From: Planctomycetota bacterium
GTDB lineage: Bacteria > Planctomycetota > Phycisphaerae > Sedimentisphaerales > Anaerohalosphaeraceae
Direction: 5' to 3'
Length of the DNA stretch: 38,520 bases
Assembly: GCA_013349435.1 (NCBI GenBank)
Contig: DUZQ01000023.1
Location: forward strand, 1-38,520
Of this stretch, positions 24,491 through 33,701 are shown one piece after another. Made by a program: the position numbers and the translations under genes. Every line of letters starts with the position of its first letter. Within the stretch, counting starts at the first letter, position 1. The notes under the pieces were generated by a model that did no database searches, was not told the DNA's origin, and saw only the letters and a list, made by a program, of their open reading frames with translations.

Positions 24491-25606
24491 TTATTTCTCT
24501 GGAACACGTCGGACTTTCAGTGAACCGCCATAATTCCGACCAGCAACAACAAAAGTTGACGAGTCCGGTGAGAACGCTAAATTATTAAGTCCCCTACAAC
24601 CTCCCACTACACCAAGTCGTTCGCCCGTTCTTGAATCCCAGAAATAGACTTTATTACCGGGGTTTACACCTGCTGCCACCACAAGTCCATCAGGACTTAC
24701 CTCGGCACAGGTAACACGCTGCTCATTAAACGAAGCCGTCAGTTGCTCCTGATCAATAAGCAACTGACTTGCTACCCTTCCGGAAGTCGTTTCAAAACTA
24801 TACAAATACCTGCCCTCTCCACCGGCATATACCACCTCACCATTTGGCGAAAAAGCAACATCTGTAAAATCCTTTGATGTCTCAACAACCTTCTCCCAAA
24901 CTATCCTTCTCTCTGTGACATCAAATAAACCAATCCAGGCAAAGTCGTTTGCCTGCCCAACTACGGCAATAAAAAGCCCATCGTCGGAAACATCCAACTC
25001 GTACAGGATTAACGTGTTATCTTTTTTGTCTATCGTTGTAACAGGAACAAGTTTTTCAAGACCGGGCGAGAGCATTTCAAAGCGAAAACGTTTGCTATTG
25101 CTGGCACCCCGACTTTGACCGTTGTTCTCCATAAGTGCAATAGCAACAAACCTGCTTCCTCCGCCTATACCCAAAAGCTCACATTGCCAAGCGTTGTCAA
25201 ACAGAAGTCTCTTGTGGTTTTTACCTTTTTCGAAATCGTTAATAAAAAGGTCACTCGATATTCCAGATGTAGCCAAAATGAGCTTTTCACCAGGCAGCCA
25301 AAGTACTTTGGTGGCTTTCACAGCCTTCGTTCTTGGTTTATCACCTAAACCGGCCCAATCCCAGACCCAAACCTCATTAGCCATAGAAATCGCTATAAGC
25401 GCTTCCTCAGCGGTATACAACTTCTTGATACCAGTAGCTGGTGCTTGCAGCTCCTGCTCAAGCGCAGATCGATAGTTGGCAACAAACATTATAATAACAA
25501 CCAAAACAAAGCCTGCAATAAATAGAAAAATTGGCGAACACTTTTTTTTGTTAATATTACTCACATCACTCACCAATGCGAGACAGCTTATCCATGGAGA
25601 GACCAT
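24491..25606 (-). CDS. Membrane-anchored WD40-like beta-propeller protein
   Basis: 371 residues: a short N-terminus, one membrane span about 25-46 (SPIFLFIAGFVLVVIIMFVANY), then a propeller of about 310 residues that would face the periplasm. Several blades end in WD-like words (WVWDWAGLGD, VYFWDSRTGERLG, SPDGLVVAAG, SPNGEVVYAGG, SPDSSTFVVAGR). The ATG at 25606 follows six bases after the beta-helix stop. Its role is unknown; propellers of this type serve as binding scaffolds. It may organise the assembly complex at the membrane (inference). Confidence 0.7.
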   Translation of the reverse strand: MVSPWISCLALVSDVSNINKKKCSPIFLFIAGFVLVVIIMFVANYRSALEQELQAPATGIKKLYTAEEALIAISMANEVWVWDWAGLGDKPRTKAVKATKVLWLPGEKLILATSGISSDLFINDFEKGKNHKRLLFDNAWQCELLGIGGGSRFVAIALMENNGQSRGASNSKRFRFEMLSPGLEKLVPVTTIDKKDNTLILYELDVSDDGLFIAVVGQANDFAWIGLFDVTERRIVWEKVVETSKDFTDVAFSPNGEVVYAGGEGRYLYSFETTSGRVASQLLIDQEQLTASFNEQRVTCAEVSPDGLVVAAGVNPGNKVYFWDSRTGERLGVVGGCRGLNNLAFSPDSSTFVVAGRNYGGSLKVRRVPEK

Positions 25607-25612
25607 CCGGCA

Positions 25613-26974
25613 TTACGGTTCGACCTTTTCTTTACAAAAATCTGCGATACCAGAATGCAGCGTTAGATCAACATTGTGAAGCTTGGCACCTTTCCAATCA
25701 TATAAATATGTCTTGTACTTATTATTCTCGAAATATAAATTGCCATGGACTTCGTACAGAGCCTTCCCACCTTTTTCTATTGCACCATAGGTGGAAATAG
25801 CAGGCCGATTCTTATTATCAAATACCTGACAATTAATAAACTTAACTCCTCCAGGACACGATATTCCATCATCAGATGACGAGGCTATCCCGATTATTAT
25901 GTTCCTGGAACCTGAGCCTATATTTCTCCATATACAGTTTTCAAAAGAAATATCCGCTTTCTGAGACGACTTCTTATATATAGATGCACCCAATGAACCC
26001 GTGCCATCTACGGTAACATTTTTAAATTTAATGTAGCCACCCGGTCCATCTTCAAATATTCGGGTTATACTAATACCTATACTTCCACAATTTATTATAT
26101 TAATATTCTCAAAAACAAAGTCCACATCGTATGGATAAAACTTCGGCTTTGTGAAATCTGCTTTAAGTCTCCTAAGCGCTACTGCCAAACCAGAGCCTCT
26201 ACCATCTTTAATTGTGATGTAGCGCACATTAATGCCGGTTAGCTGCTGAAAGTTCTTATCTGGTTCAAAAGAAATCCCTATATGTGGATTATTCAAGAAT
26301 CTGCAGCCATCAATAGTTAAGCCATCCGCACTTGCCACTTGTATTCCGTTGCGCATAACATTAGTACAGATTATATCTTTAATAAAAATATTTCTTGAAG
26401 GGGTTAAATAATCGGGCCCGCTGCTACCAATAAAAATTCCATCGCCGCCTGTATTTTTAATAATTAATCCCTGTATTATTATATTATTGCAACTAAAAAT
26501 TCCAATACCATGCTTCTGCCCGTTATTATCAACAAGATATTTTCCATACTCATGCTTGTTCATCTGCAGTACAGTATTATCACCATCGACAATTATATTG
26601 CTTCTACGTTTGAGAACGAAAAGACGATCGCTATAACTACTAAACTGTCTTGGTTCTATAATATTACTATTACTAATAGCTAATATTGACACATCTTTTT
26701 CAAAAACAATCTTCAGATTATCATTATTAAAGACTACAGGCCCCGTTATATAGGTACCCCTGGATACATGAACAATATCATAATTGTCGGGCTTGCCTCC
26801 ATCAGCCTCGTCGATTGCCTTCTGAATAGTTGCAAAAGGCAATTTCAAAGATCCATCGTTTTTATCATTACCTTCGGGATCTACGTAGTACACCACCGCC
26901 CAAGTTGGTTCGCCGGTTGAAATCAAAAACCCTATAACTATCGTAATGATCGATATATGCACCAAAACTTTCAA
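25613..26974 (-). CDS. Secreted right-handed parallel beta-helix (pectate-lyase-like) protein
   Basis: 453 residues from a TTG start at 26974, with AGGG about seven bases upstream and a 4-base overlap with the previous stop; no ATG precedes the signal peptide (1-26, ISIITIVIGFLISTGEPTWA). The mature protein starts VVYYVDPEGNDKNDGSLKLPFATIQKAIDEA, the DUF1565-type opening of pectate-lyase-superfamily helices, and continues with about ten rungs such as NIIIQGLIIKNTGGDGIFIG. Such proteins in polysaccharide loci act as lyases, C5-epimerases or hydrolases on the polymer in the periplasm. Catalytic residues cannot be assigned. Confidence 0.8.
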   Translation of the reverse strand: MKVLVHISIITIVIGFLISTGEPTWAVVYYVDPEGNDKNDGSLKLPFATIQKAIDEADGGKPDNYDIVHVSRGTYITGPVVFNNDNLKIVFEKDVSILAISNSNIIEPRQFSSYSDRLFVLKRRSNIIVDGDNTVLQMNKHEYGKYLVDNNGQKHGIGIFSCNNIIIQGLIIKNTGGDGIFIGSSGPDYLTPSRNIFIKDIICTNVMRNGIQVASADGLTIDGCRFLNNPHIGISFEPDKNFQQLTGINVRYITIKDGRGSGLAVALRRLKADFTKPKFYPYDVDFVFENINIINCGSIGISITRIFEDGPGGYIKFKNVTVDGTGSLGASIYKKSSQKADISFENCIWRNIGSGSRNIIIGIASSSDDGISCPGGVKFINCQVFDNKNRPAISTYGAIEKGGKALYEVHGNLYFENNKYKTYLYDWKGAKLHNVDLTLHSGIADFCKEKVEP

Positions 26975-28239
26975 TTTTCTGCCCTTTGAATGTTCGAGTG
27001 GGAAATTGTTTTGGTTGCCACATTATTTACAACTTTAAGGGCTTGCACGCATAACTTCTCTTTATCAAACTCTTCCTCCGCAAGCGCTCTTGCATTACTA
27101 CCCATATCCGCCAGTTTTTCTTTATTATGCCTGAACCATAAGACCTTTTCCACAAATTCCTCAATGTTATATTGTCTGCATCCGAATCCTGCATTGTTGG
27201 CTTCAAGCACATCCCTTTGCCAGCCACTGTAATTCAGCAAAACAGGATTTCCTGCGCTCAAAGCGTCAAAAAACTTGTTAGCAGAATTATGCTCCAATAT
27301 CGGGTAATCGGCAAAAATCACCAATGATACATCGGCGGCCGCCAGGAAGGGTGGTAGTTGTTTCTTCAATACCTTCGTCAAGATTTGTACATTCGTCAAG
27401 CCAAATTTTTCGACGCTATCTCGCAAAACCTGCTCCTTATTACCGCGTCCTATGAGAACAAACAATATATCTCTATGGTCCTTTAGCCTAAGAGCGGCAT
27501 CAATCACAAAGTCAAGAGAATTCAGGGTCCCCATAGTCCCCGCATGCAGAAAAACTGTCTTGCCACACCAACCCTGCTCCTTACGAACTTTCGAGCCATC
27601 GATGTCCGGTCTATAGAGATGTGTCTCGCAGAAGTTTGGAATAACCGTTATTGGAGTTTCCTTCAGCTTGTTTTTGACAATTACATCCCTCACACCATCC
27701 GCCATTCCCGGAGAGCATGCAATAATAGAACTGCTGAACCGATAAATTGTCTTCTCCAGCCAAAGGAGCAGTTTAATCATGATTTTATTTTTTAATATCC
27801 CCACTTCTATAGGTATCTCAGGCCATTGGTCCGTTACTTCGAACACGAAGGGCACTCTTTTGATAATCCTTGACAAAATCGCAGGGATTCCAACAGTTAA
27901 TGGAGAGCTACGTGCATATACAAGGTCAATCTTCCTTACGCATAAAGTGACTATCACTGACGTTAATAAAAACATAAACCAGGCTAAGTAGCGTCTTTTT
28001 ACGTCCATTACCTGACTATACGGTATATTAAATGCAAGTACATTAATTCCATCCACGTTAAATCGTTTTAAGAATCTGCCTCTTGCATTTTCCAGGTCGT
28101 TCGGCTCAAGCTTGGCAGTCGTCGTTAACATTGTGACCTTATGTCCATTTTCTATCCACAACCTTGAGAAGTCATACGCCCTGGTAACTCCCATACCATG
28201 GGGCGTGGTAAAGTATTGATGGATATACAAAATATGCAT
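26971..28239 (-). CDS. Glycosyltransferase family 4, WbuB/WcaI-like
   Basis: 422 residues. The N-terminal GT-B domain opens MHILYIHQYFTTPHGMGVTRAYDFSRLW, the mark of the WbuB/WcaI-like group (Gly-rich donor/acceptor loop and His near the start), and the C-terminal half has VFLHAGTMGTLNSLDFVIDAA and the donor site VIFADYPILEHNSANKFFDALSAGNPVL. It transfers a sugar from a nucleotide donor to the lipid-linked repeat unit in the cytoplasm. Its ribosome site (GAGGA, seven bases from ATG) is good. It overlaps the beta-helix gene by four bases and follows the previous GT by nine. Confidence 0.88.
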   Translation of the reverse strand: MHILYIHQYFTTPHGMGVTRAYDFSRLWIENGHKVTMLTTTAKLEPNDLENARGRFLKRFNVDGINVLAFNIPYSQVMDVKRRYLAWFMFLLTSVIVTLCVRKIDLVYARSSPLTVGIPAILSRIIKRVPFVFEVTDQWPEIPIEVGILKNKIMIKLLLWLEKTIYRFSSSIIACSPGMADGVRDVIVKNKLKETPITVIPNFCETHLYRPDIDGSKVRKEQGWCGKTVFLHAGTMGTLNSLDFVIDAALRLKDHRDILFVLIGRGNKEQVLRDSVEKFGLTNVQILTKVLKKQLPPFLAAADVSLVIFADYPILEHNSANKFFDALSAGNPVLLNYSGWQRDVLEANNAGFGCRQYNIEEFVEKVLWFRHNKEKLADMGSNARALAEEEFDKEKLCVQALKVVNNVATKTISHSNIQRAEN

Positions 28240-28248
28240 ATTAAATCC

Positions 28249-29421
28249 TCATTTTACGGTGCGCTGTGATATCTTCACATACTCTTGTGCCAACTGTTCT
28301 GCGATTTGTCGCCATGTAAACCGTGCCCGCATCAACTCACGTGAGCGCTGTCCCAACACTTTCAGTAAATCTTTCTTTTCATAGATTGACTCAATCGTTT
28401 CAGCAATCGATTCTGGATTAGGCTCTGTCACCCAGCCACCTCCTTCACGGACCACATCGGCCATATTGGTTTGTGGTGTTACTAAACATGGACACCCTAA
28501 TGACATCGCCTCCATGACGGCCATTGGTATCCCCTCAGTACGAGAAGTGTGAACAAAAACATCACAGGCAAGAAAATGTCGCCATTTATCATCATCGTAC
28601 TTCGGTCCAAGATACTTTACAACATCATTAAGACCGCACGATTCCACGGTTGAATTAAAACGCTGCTCGTCTTTTTTTGTATGGAACGGCCCCACTACAA
28701 ACAACCTGCAACTAAAACTATTAGACCGTGATTTCAACTCTGACAAAGCCTTAAATAGCAAATCGAAACCCTTCACATATACGTCAACACGTCCAACAAA
28801 ACCCAGCATTAAATCGGTCTTGTTGGAGAAACTTCCTAACTTCGCAGGTTTCAGCTTCTCTTCAATATTGAATAAACGCTCATCTACACCATTGCATACA
28901 ATGAACATTCGCTCCACTGAAAAACGTGATCGGATCTCTTCGGCTTCTTTATAACATAAGGCGTGTATAGCTTCGGCGTGTTTAATATAGGATCTAAAGA
29001 ACAGTATATTCGCAACAGTTTTCTTGGTCTTCCTTATGCTTTGGGCAACCTTTCTCATCCCTCCATGTGCTGTAATTATATATGGCCAGCCGGCTCGCCC
29101 GCATCGCCGAGCCAACGCTATATTAAAGGGAACGTATGTACTGTGAAAATGTACGATATCAGGGGTTCCAAACTCTTTACGTATCCGGGAAATCCAATCC
29201 CGAGAGATGAACCAAGGATTACGGTGCCGCTTGCGAAGACCACTTAGCATACAGACACCAGACCATTGTTTTTTAGAGACACCTTGCGATACTGGCAATG
29301 ATGATAGCAATCCTACTTCGAGACCAATTTCGGCCTGTGACAAAGCAAAGCCACGAATGCTCTGAGTCAGACCGGTCGCTCCATCATTCATCTTTACCGG
29401 ACCTATGTGGAGTATCCTCAT
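28249..29421 (-). CDS. Glycosyltransferase family 4
   Basis: 390 residues. GT-B layout with an N-terminal MRILHIGPVKMNDGATGLTQS, a mid-protein acceptor region, LMLGFVGRVDVYVKGFDLLFKAL (start of the nucleotide domain) and the donor signature FVHTSRTEGIPMAVMEAMSLGCPCLVT, which contains the E-x7-E pair of GT4 (Glu in EGIPMAVME). Donor and acceptor are unknown. It follows the Wzy-like gene after 72 bp, the largest gap in the core of the operon, but I see no promoter in that gap. Confidence 0.88.
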   Translation of the reverse strand: MRILHIGPVKMNDGATGLTQSIRGFALSQAEIGLEVGLLSSLPVSQGVSKKQWSGVCMLSGLRKRHRNPWFISRDWISRIRKEFGTPDIVHFHSTYVPFNIALARRCGRAGWPYIITAHGGMRKVAQSIRKTKKTVANILFFRSYIKHAEAIHALCYKEAEEIRSRFSVERMFIVCNGVDERLFNIEEKLKPAKLGSFSNKTDLMLGFVGRVDVYVKGFDLLFKALSELKSRSNSFSCRLFVVGPFHTKKDEQRFNSTVESCGLNDVVKYLGPKYDDDKWRHFLACDVFVHTSRTEGIPMAVMEAMSLGCPCLVTPQTNMADVVREGGGWVTEPNPESIAETIESIYEKKDLLKVLGQRSRELMRARFTWRQIAEQLAQEYVKISQRTVK

Positions 29422-29493
29422 ATTTTTCGTGTCATAAAAGGTTTTTATTTGAAACGAAACCAGAAAGAAATGGCAACAACCAAAAACTGAAAC

Positions 29494-30981
29494 TCAGCCA
29501 ACAGTAACATAGTCCTCAGAATATAATTCTGATGTACTGTCATAGTCAGTTCCGGTGATAGATAGTTGGTCGTAACCAGCCTCGATCATCTGTGCCTGCC
29601 TTGCCAGGAGTAAGCACAGCAATATTGGTATCCAAAAGTATTTAGTATAGTGCATTGTGTGAGCAGCAGAGAAAACTAACGTTGTTATAAATATAATCGC
29701 AGCGGGTACTCCGAGACGGGTAATTTTTATCTGTCTGACATTTCTAAACCATACCCAGAGCATACCGTAAAAAGTCATAGCCCCAAGTATGCCAAGCTCA
29801 AGAATGGGTGCAATCAAAGAACTGTGAACTGGCTTAAACTCGCCTGAATACTCCTGCTGGGCAAACTCAGTATTAGCTACCCCTACGCCGATAATTGCAT
29901 TTCGGTCTATATAGGCAGCAAATGCGGATTTCCAAATATACATCCGTCCGGTAGCCTTTGATTCTTCTCCCCCAACACCGACAAAGGCTTCCAATCGTTC
30001 CTGACTCTGCTCAGGCAGAATATTCATGTTCAGAATAAATAAGACGGTCACTCCAATAAATGCAACAGCTAATACTGTAACCAGGATCTTTTTGCCCCAC
30101 TCTCGCCCTTTAACCATAAATCCCGCCACCGCGCAAGCAATACCAAGACTGCCCACTCCTGCCCTTGAGCCTGTCTTCATCATTCCAGCCAATAGGAAAA
30201 TACCACAAATAATACAAATCAAATAATTTATTCTTCTTTTAGCCAGTCCCCACAAAGCCGGTATTGCAGAAATTGGAAGAGTCATACCAAGTGCAGTTGT
30301 AATAGGATTTATGTCTTGTGACAAAGTACCCCTGAGATACTTTGTCGTACCAATACCACCTGCACCCATTCCAGCCAACATGCCTACAGCAGCCACCGTA
30401 CTTCCGACGACCAACCAGAACAATGCACTATAAATTCGCTCTGGCGTATCGAGAACTTTCATTCCGACCACTACGATAAAAGCCAAAACGACCATTTGGA
30501 GGCAATGTTTAACTGCCACGAATATATTTATGGCAAATGGTGACGTGAGAAGTCCAAGTAATGCAAATGCTACAGAAAAAAATACCAGGCCTTTAGCTCT
30601 ACCCAAAGACATTTTTGCCCTGGCCATATGGAGAACATAAGAGAACAAGACGACAAAGGCTAACGCCTTGCCCACAGTAAATCCTCTCAGTTCAAACTTC
30701 TTGAGAAACACACCATCCCATGCCTGCCATGCAAAAAAAATGTATATAGCTATTTGCGGAGAAACAAGCATGGAACAAAGAATGTAACCGCCTAAGATAG
30801 CAACAGCAAGAATCTTCGAATCTCCCAAATACATAAAGCCTGCAAAAAGACCCACAGGAATCAGCAGTGCCCAAAATATAAAACCGGGTAAAAGGTTGGC
30901 CATGGAATCCTGTTCTTCAGCCACATATGACTGCGCCGAATCATCCAAATAGCTTGCTGTTAATGGATTTGCTTCATACAT
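29494..30981 (-). CDS. O-antigen polymerase/ligase-like membrane protein (Wzy/WaaL type)
   Basis: 495 residues with about 12 hydrophobic segments (for example FIFWALLIPVGLFAGFMYLG, ILAVAILGGYILCSMLVSP) and a large periplasmic loop containing the conserved GRMYIWKSAFAAYIDRNAIIGVG region, where the family's Arg and W motif sits, followed by HSSLIAPILELGILGAM. This is the O-antigen ligase/polymerase (PF04932-type) layout. Next to a Wzx flippase and three GT4 genes it is best read as the Wzy polymerase of the locus. Assignment as ligase cannot be excluded. Confidence 0.8.
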   Translation of the reverse strand: MYEANPLTASYLDDSAQSYVAEEQDSMANLLPGFIFWALLIPVGLFAGFMYLGDSKILAVAILGGYILCSMLVSPQIAIYIFFAWQAWDGVFLKKFELRGFTVGKALAFVVLFSYVLHMARAKMSLGRAKGLVFFSVAFALLGLLTSPFAINIFVAVKHCLQMVVLAFIVVVGMKVLDTPERIYSALFWLVVGSTVAAVGMLAGMGAGGIGTTKYLRGTLSQDINPITTALGMTLPISAIPALWGLAKRRINYLICIICGIFLLAGMMKTGSRAGVGSLGIACAVAGFMVKGREWGKKILVTVLAVAFIGVTVLFILNMNILPEQSQERLEAFVGVGGEESKATGRMYIWKSAFAAYIDRNAIIGVGVANTEFAQQEYSGEFKPVHSSLIAPILELGILGAMTFYGMLWVWFRNVRQIKITRLGVPAAIIFITTLVFSAAHTMHYTKYFWIPILLCLLLARQAQMIEAGYDQLSITGTDYDSTSELYSEDYVTVG

Positions 30982-30994
30982 AGTTCAAGTCATT

Positions 30995-32320
30995 TCATTT
31001 CTTGGACGTATTCTTCCAAACTTCGCTTTGGCCTAAACAAAATCTAGCGCCACTCTTGCGTGTCCGTGCAATAAGATCGAATTGTTCCTTCGGCCGATTC
31101 GGGCGCATAATCCTTTTGCCAAGACCTGTACAACCCCAAATGAAATAATAGGACAAATAGCGTGCCCAGTTGCGTAAACTGCCAAATTCAGTTGTCTTCG
31201 CTAAACCCTTCTCTGCAAGTAATATATCCTCAAACTGCTTGGCGCCGATTTGAGCAGCGAAGTTTTCCTTAAGGTACTGCTGCGCAAACTGGCCCAGCCC
31301 CGATCGGGTTTTTTCGTCCTTCAGTAGTCTCATCAATTCCTTTGCAAGTATATCGGGGTCGCGATCTTCCTTAACATTACGTCCTGCAAAATTATAATAT
31401 GCAAGGCCAGATACCTGCTCGGAACACACTGTTCCTGCATAGCCTAAATTGCCGACAACAAGCGTGCACTTACCCAAGGCCATCGCTTCAAAGGCGCCAC
31501 GTCCTATTCCGATGACAATGTCGGCAGCAGATAGAAAACTTCCTACATCCCCTACATAACCAACCAATTTCGCCACCCCACGACCTGCAACATCATTTAT
31601 TTCGGTTATTCTTCGCTCAATTTCCTCTCGCCTTGGTCCTTCACCTGCCAGCAGAAAACGAAAGCTTCTTTGGCTGTCTGCCATACTCTTCAGCGCCCCC
31701 AACACATTAACTATACCCGGCATTTTGCTTTTGTAGAACCGAGATAACATAACAATCTGACATACTCCTTCAGAAGGCTTATACTTCTTTATTACATCGG
31801 ATCCCCGAAACTCAGCTTCTAAAGCTTCTATATCAACCCTTGCCCTTATCACAGGTATCTTTGCAGGATCGCACTTTTTGCCCCGTGCGATGATGCCTCG
31901 TGTTTCTTCGCAATTCGCTATAAAAGTGCCCGGCGAAATCTTCATGATTGGCGACCAAACCGGGCCGAGTACATAGTGCACACAAGGAACATTTTCCAGG
32001 AATAGCAACGGCACGCCCAGGAATAATGACTGGTGCAGGAACGACAGAATCACGTCATGCCGAGCTTTGCGAATTTGTTTTATTGTTTCGGTAATATTCC
32101 CAATGGAAACATTGCCAAAATGTGCAGGATCCAGCCGATTTACAGGTAGGTTGTAAAGATTGATCTTCGGCTCCACATGACTGAACATCTCGTTGACGGG
32201 ACAATAAAGAGTAACTTTATGACCTCTTTCCGCTAAGGCGTTACACAAAGAAACAGTAGAATTCTGAGACCCTCCCATGCCATACACACTTGTAAATGCA
32301 GCAATGTTCAATGAATCCAT
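30995..32320 (-). CDS. Glycosyltransferase family 4
   Basis: 441 residues. It starts MDSLNIAAFTSVYGMGGSQNSTVSLCNALAERGH, the Gly-rich N-terminal motif of GT-B enzymes, and has VCQIVMLSRFYKSKMPGIVNVLGAL, a nucleotide-binding domain and ADIVIGIGRGAFEAMALGKCTLVVG, the equivalent of the GT4 donor site. A basic C-terminal extension of about 60 residues (GLGKRIMRPNRPKEQ) is not usual and may contact the membrane. It is three bases from the flippase stop and 13 bases from the Wzy-like gene. Confidence 0.82.
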   Translation of the reverse strand: MDSLNIAAFTSVYGMGGSQNSTVSLCNALAERGHKVTLYCPVNEMFSHVEPKINLYNLPVNRLDPAHFGNVSIGNITETIKQIRKARHDVILSFLHQSLFLGVPLLFLENVPCVHYVLGPVWSPIMKISPGTFIANCEETRGIIARGKKCDPAKIPVIRARVDIEALEAEFRGSDVIKKYKPSEGVCQIVMLSRFYKSKMPGIVNVLGALKSMADSQRSFRFLLAGEGPRREEIERRITEINDVAGRGVAKLVGYVGDVGSFLSAADIVIGIGRGAFEAMALGKCTLVVGNLGYAGTVCSEQVSGLAYYNFAGRNVKEDRDPDILAKELMRLLKDEKTRSGLGQFAQQYLKENFAAQIGAKQFEDILLAEKGLAKTTEFGSLRNWARYLSYYFIWGCTGLGKRIMRPNRPKEQFDLIARTRKSGARFCLGQSEVWKNTSKK

Positions 32321-32323
32321 GAC

Positions 32324-33691
32324 TTATTCACCCTTCCCCTTGCTCTGAATATTTCTATCTTTATTCGAGATTAATCTCGACAACCTTGATTTATAGAAAG
32401 TAATATCATCAGCGTTAATGAAAAATAACTTTCTCAAAGAGACGTTCCAATTTTTCGAATAAAACACAGAGATGATAACAGCCATTAGTAAAGTGGAAAA
32501 TGTCAAAGCAAGGGATGCTCCCACAATACCCCCATACCATGCGTTTCGAGGAATTAATACTATGCCAACTAATATATTAACTACAAGACTGGTGAGCGAA
32601 GTAATAATCGGTATGATTTGCCGAGCCCTGCCCGCAAAATCTACTGCTAATACTCTATAAATGTGCAGGAAAAGCAAGCCTGGCATTATTACCCATACGA
32701 CACGCGTTGATTGCGCAAAGGCCTGGCCGTATAAAAGTGTTACCATCGTGGGTGCAGCCAACATTATTAATCCCCCCAGCACCAGAAGTATTAACAATCC
32801 GTTTCGGCATAACCGCAACGTCTGCTCATTTATTGTATTTGGATCAGAACCGGCAACACGAGGTAACAACAAGCTTGTCCAAGCCTCAGGAACCATCATC
32901 AGAAATAAGCAAAAACCTTGGCCCGTTGCAAACAATCCCACTGCCCCGGCATCTGAATAATAATTCAACAAATAAATACCGATATGGGTATTAACTCCCG
33001 CGAACAACATGAAAAGCCAATTCCGAATACCATAGTGCATTAAACGGTAAATAAGCTTGACATTCAGCGTATACTCTATGTTGACATACCTACCAGCTAA
33101 AAACAACACTACAACGCAGGCGACAACCAACTCTAAGCAAGACGATACAATGGCACCAGTAACACCAAAACGCAAGGCAATCACCAACAGTAAAATAAAA
33201 CAAAACCTAACCAATCCCTGGATTATTCGACTTAAAGCACTATAGTGGACATGGAATAATGCCATATGGAACCGAGTACCGATATTCTGCCATAATACAG
33301 CTATCGTCAAAGGACAGATTGATATCAATGCCCATAAAGGAATCCCTTCCCAGTATTCTGAACTTGGTGGAATTAATAGAAATAGTAGCACCGTTGCTGC
33401 AGTGCTGCTGACAGCTCCAAAAGCCAAGGCAGAACTCAGGACTACAGAAGTTTCGTATTGCTTTCTGCCCAGGTAGTAAGATACAGCGCTACCTACCCCC
33501 ATATTTGAGAATCGAAAAATGATCTGTGGTGTCGTTGCAAACAGCGCCACCAAACCCCTTCCTTCTCTGCCGAGCCACCGGGCAAGAACAATACCTGTAA
33601 GCATGGATATTGTAGTAAAGAAAGCATTGCCGAGAAGTAACAAGGCCCCTCCTGTACTAAGTGAGAATTTTCTCGGTTGAAAAGTTTCCAT
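32324..33691 (-). CDS. Wzx-like polysaccharide flippase (MATE/MOP superfamily)
   Basis: 455 residues from the ATG at 33691, ten bases after the stop of the serine-acetyltransferase-like gene. The frame extends upstream to 33769, but that would overlap the neighbour by about 68 bases, and the first membrane span begins at GGALLLLGNAFFTTISM right after the shorter start; neither site has a strong ribosome sequence. About 12-14 spans follow. The pattern LARWLGREGRGLVAL and the two-lobe repeat are those of Wzx translocases, which flip undecaprenyl-diphosphate-linked repeat units to the periplasm. Confidence 0.85.
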   Translation of the reverse strand: METFQPRKFSLSTGGALLLLGNAFFTTISMLTGIVLARWLGREGRGLVALFATTPQIIFRFSNMGVGSAVSYYLGRKQYETSVVLSSALAFGAVSSTAATVLLFLLIPPSSEYWEGIPLWALISICPLTIAVLWQNIGTRFHMALFHVHYSALSRIIQGLVRFCFILLLVIALRFGVTGAIVSSCLELVVACVVVLFLAGRYVNIEYTLNVKLIYRLMHYGIRNWLFMLFAGVNTHIGIYLLNYYSDAGAVGLFATGQGFCLFLMMVPEAWTSLLLPRVAGSDPNTINEQTLRLCRNGLLILLVLGGLIMLAAPTMVTLLYGQAFAQSTRVVWVIMPGLLFLHIYRVLAVDFAGRARQIIPIITSLTSLVVNILVGIVLIPRNAWYGGIVGASLALTFSTLLMAVIISVFYSKNWNVSLRKLFFINADDITFYKSRLSRLISNKDRNIQSKGKGE

Positions 33692-33701
33692 TGAAAAAAA
33701 A

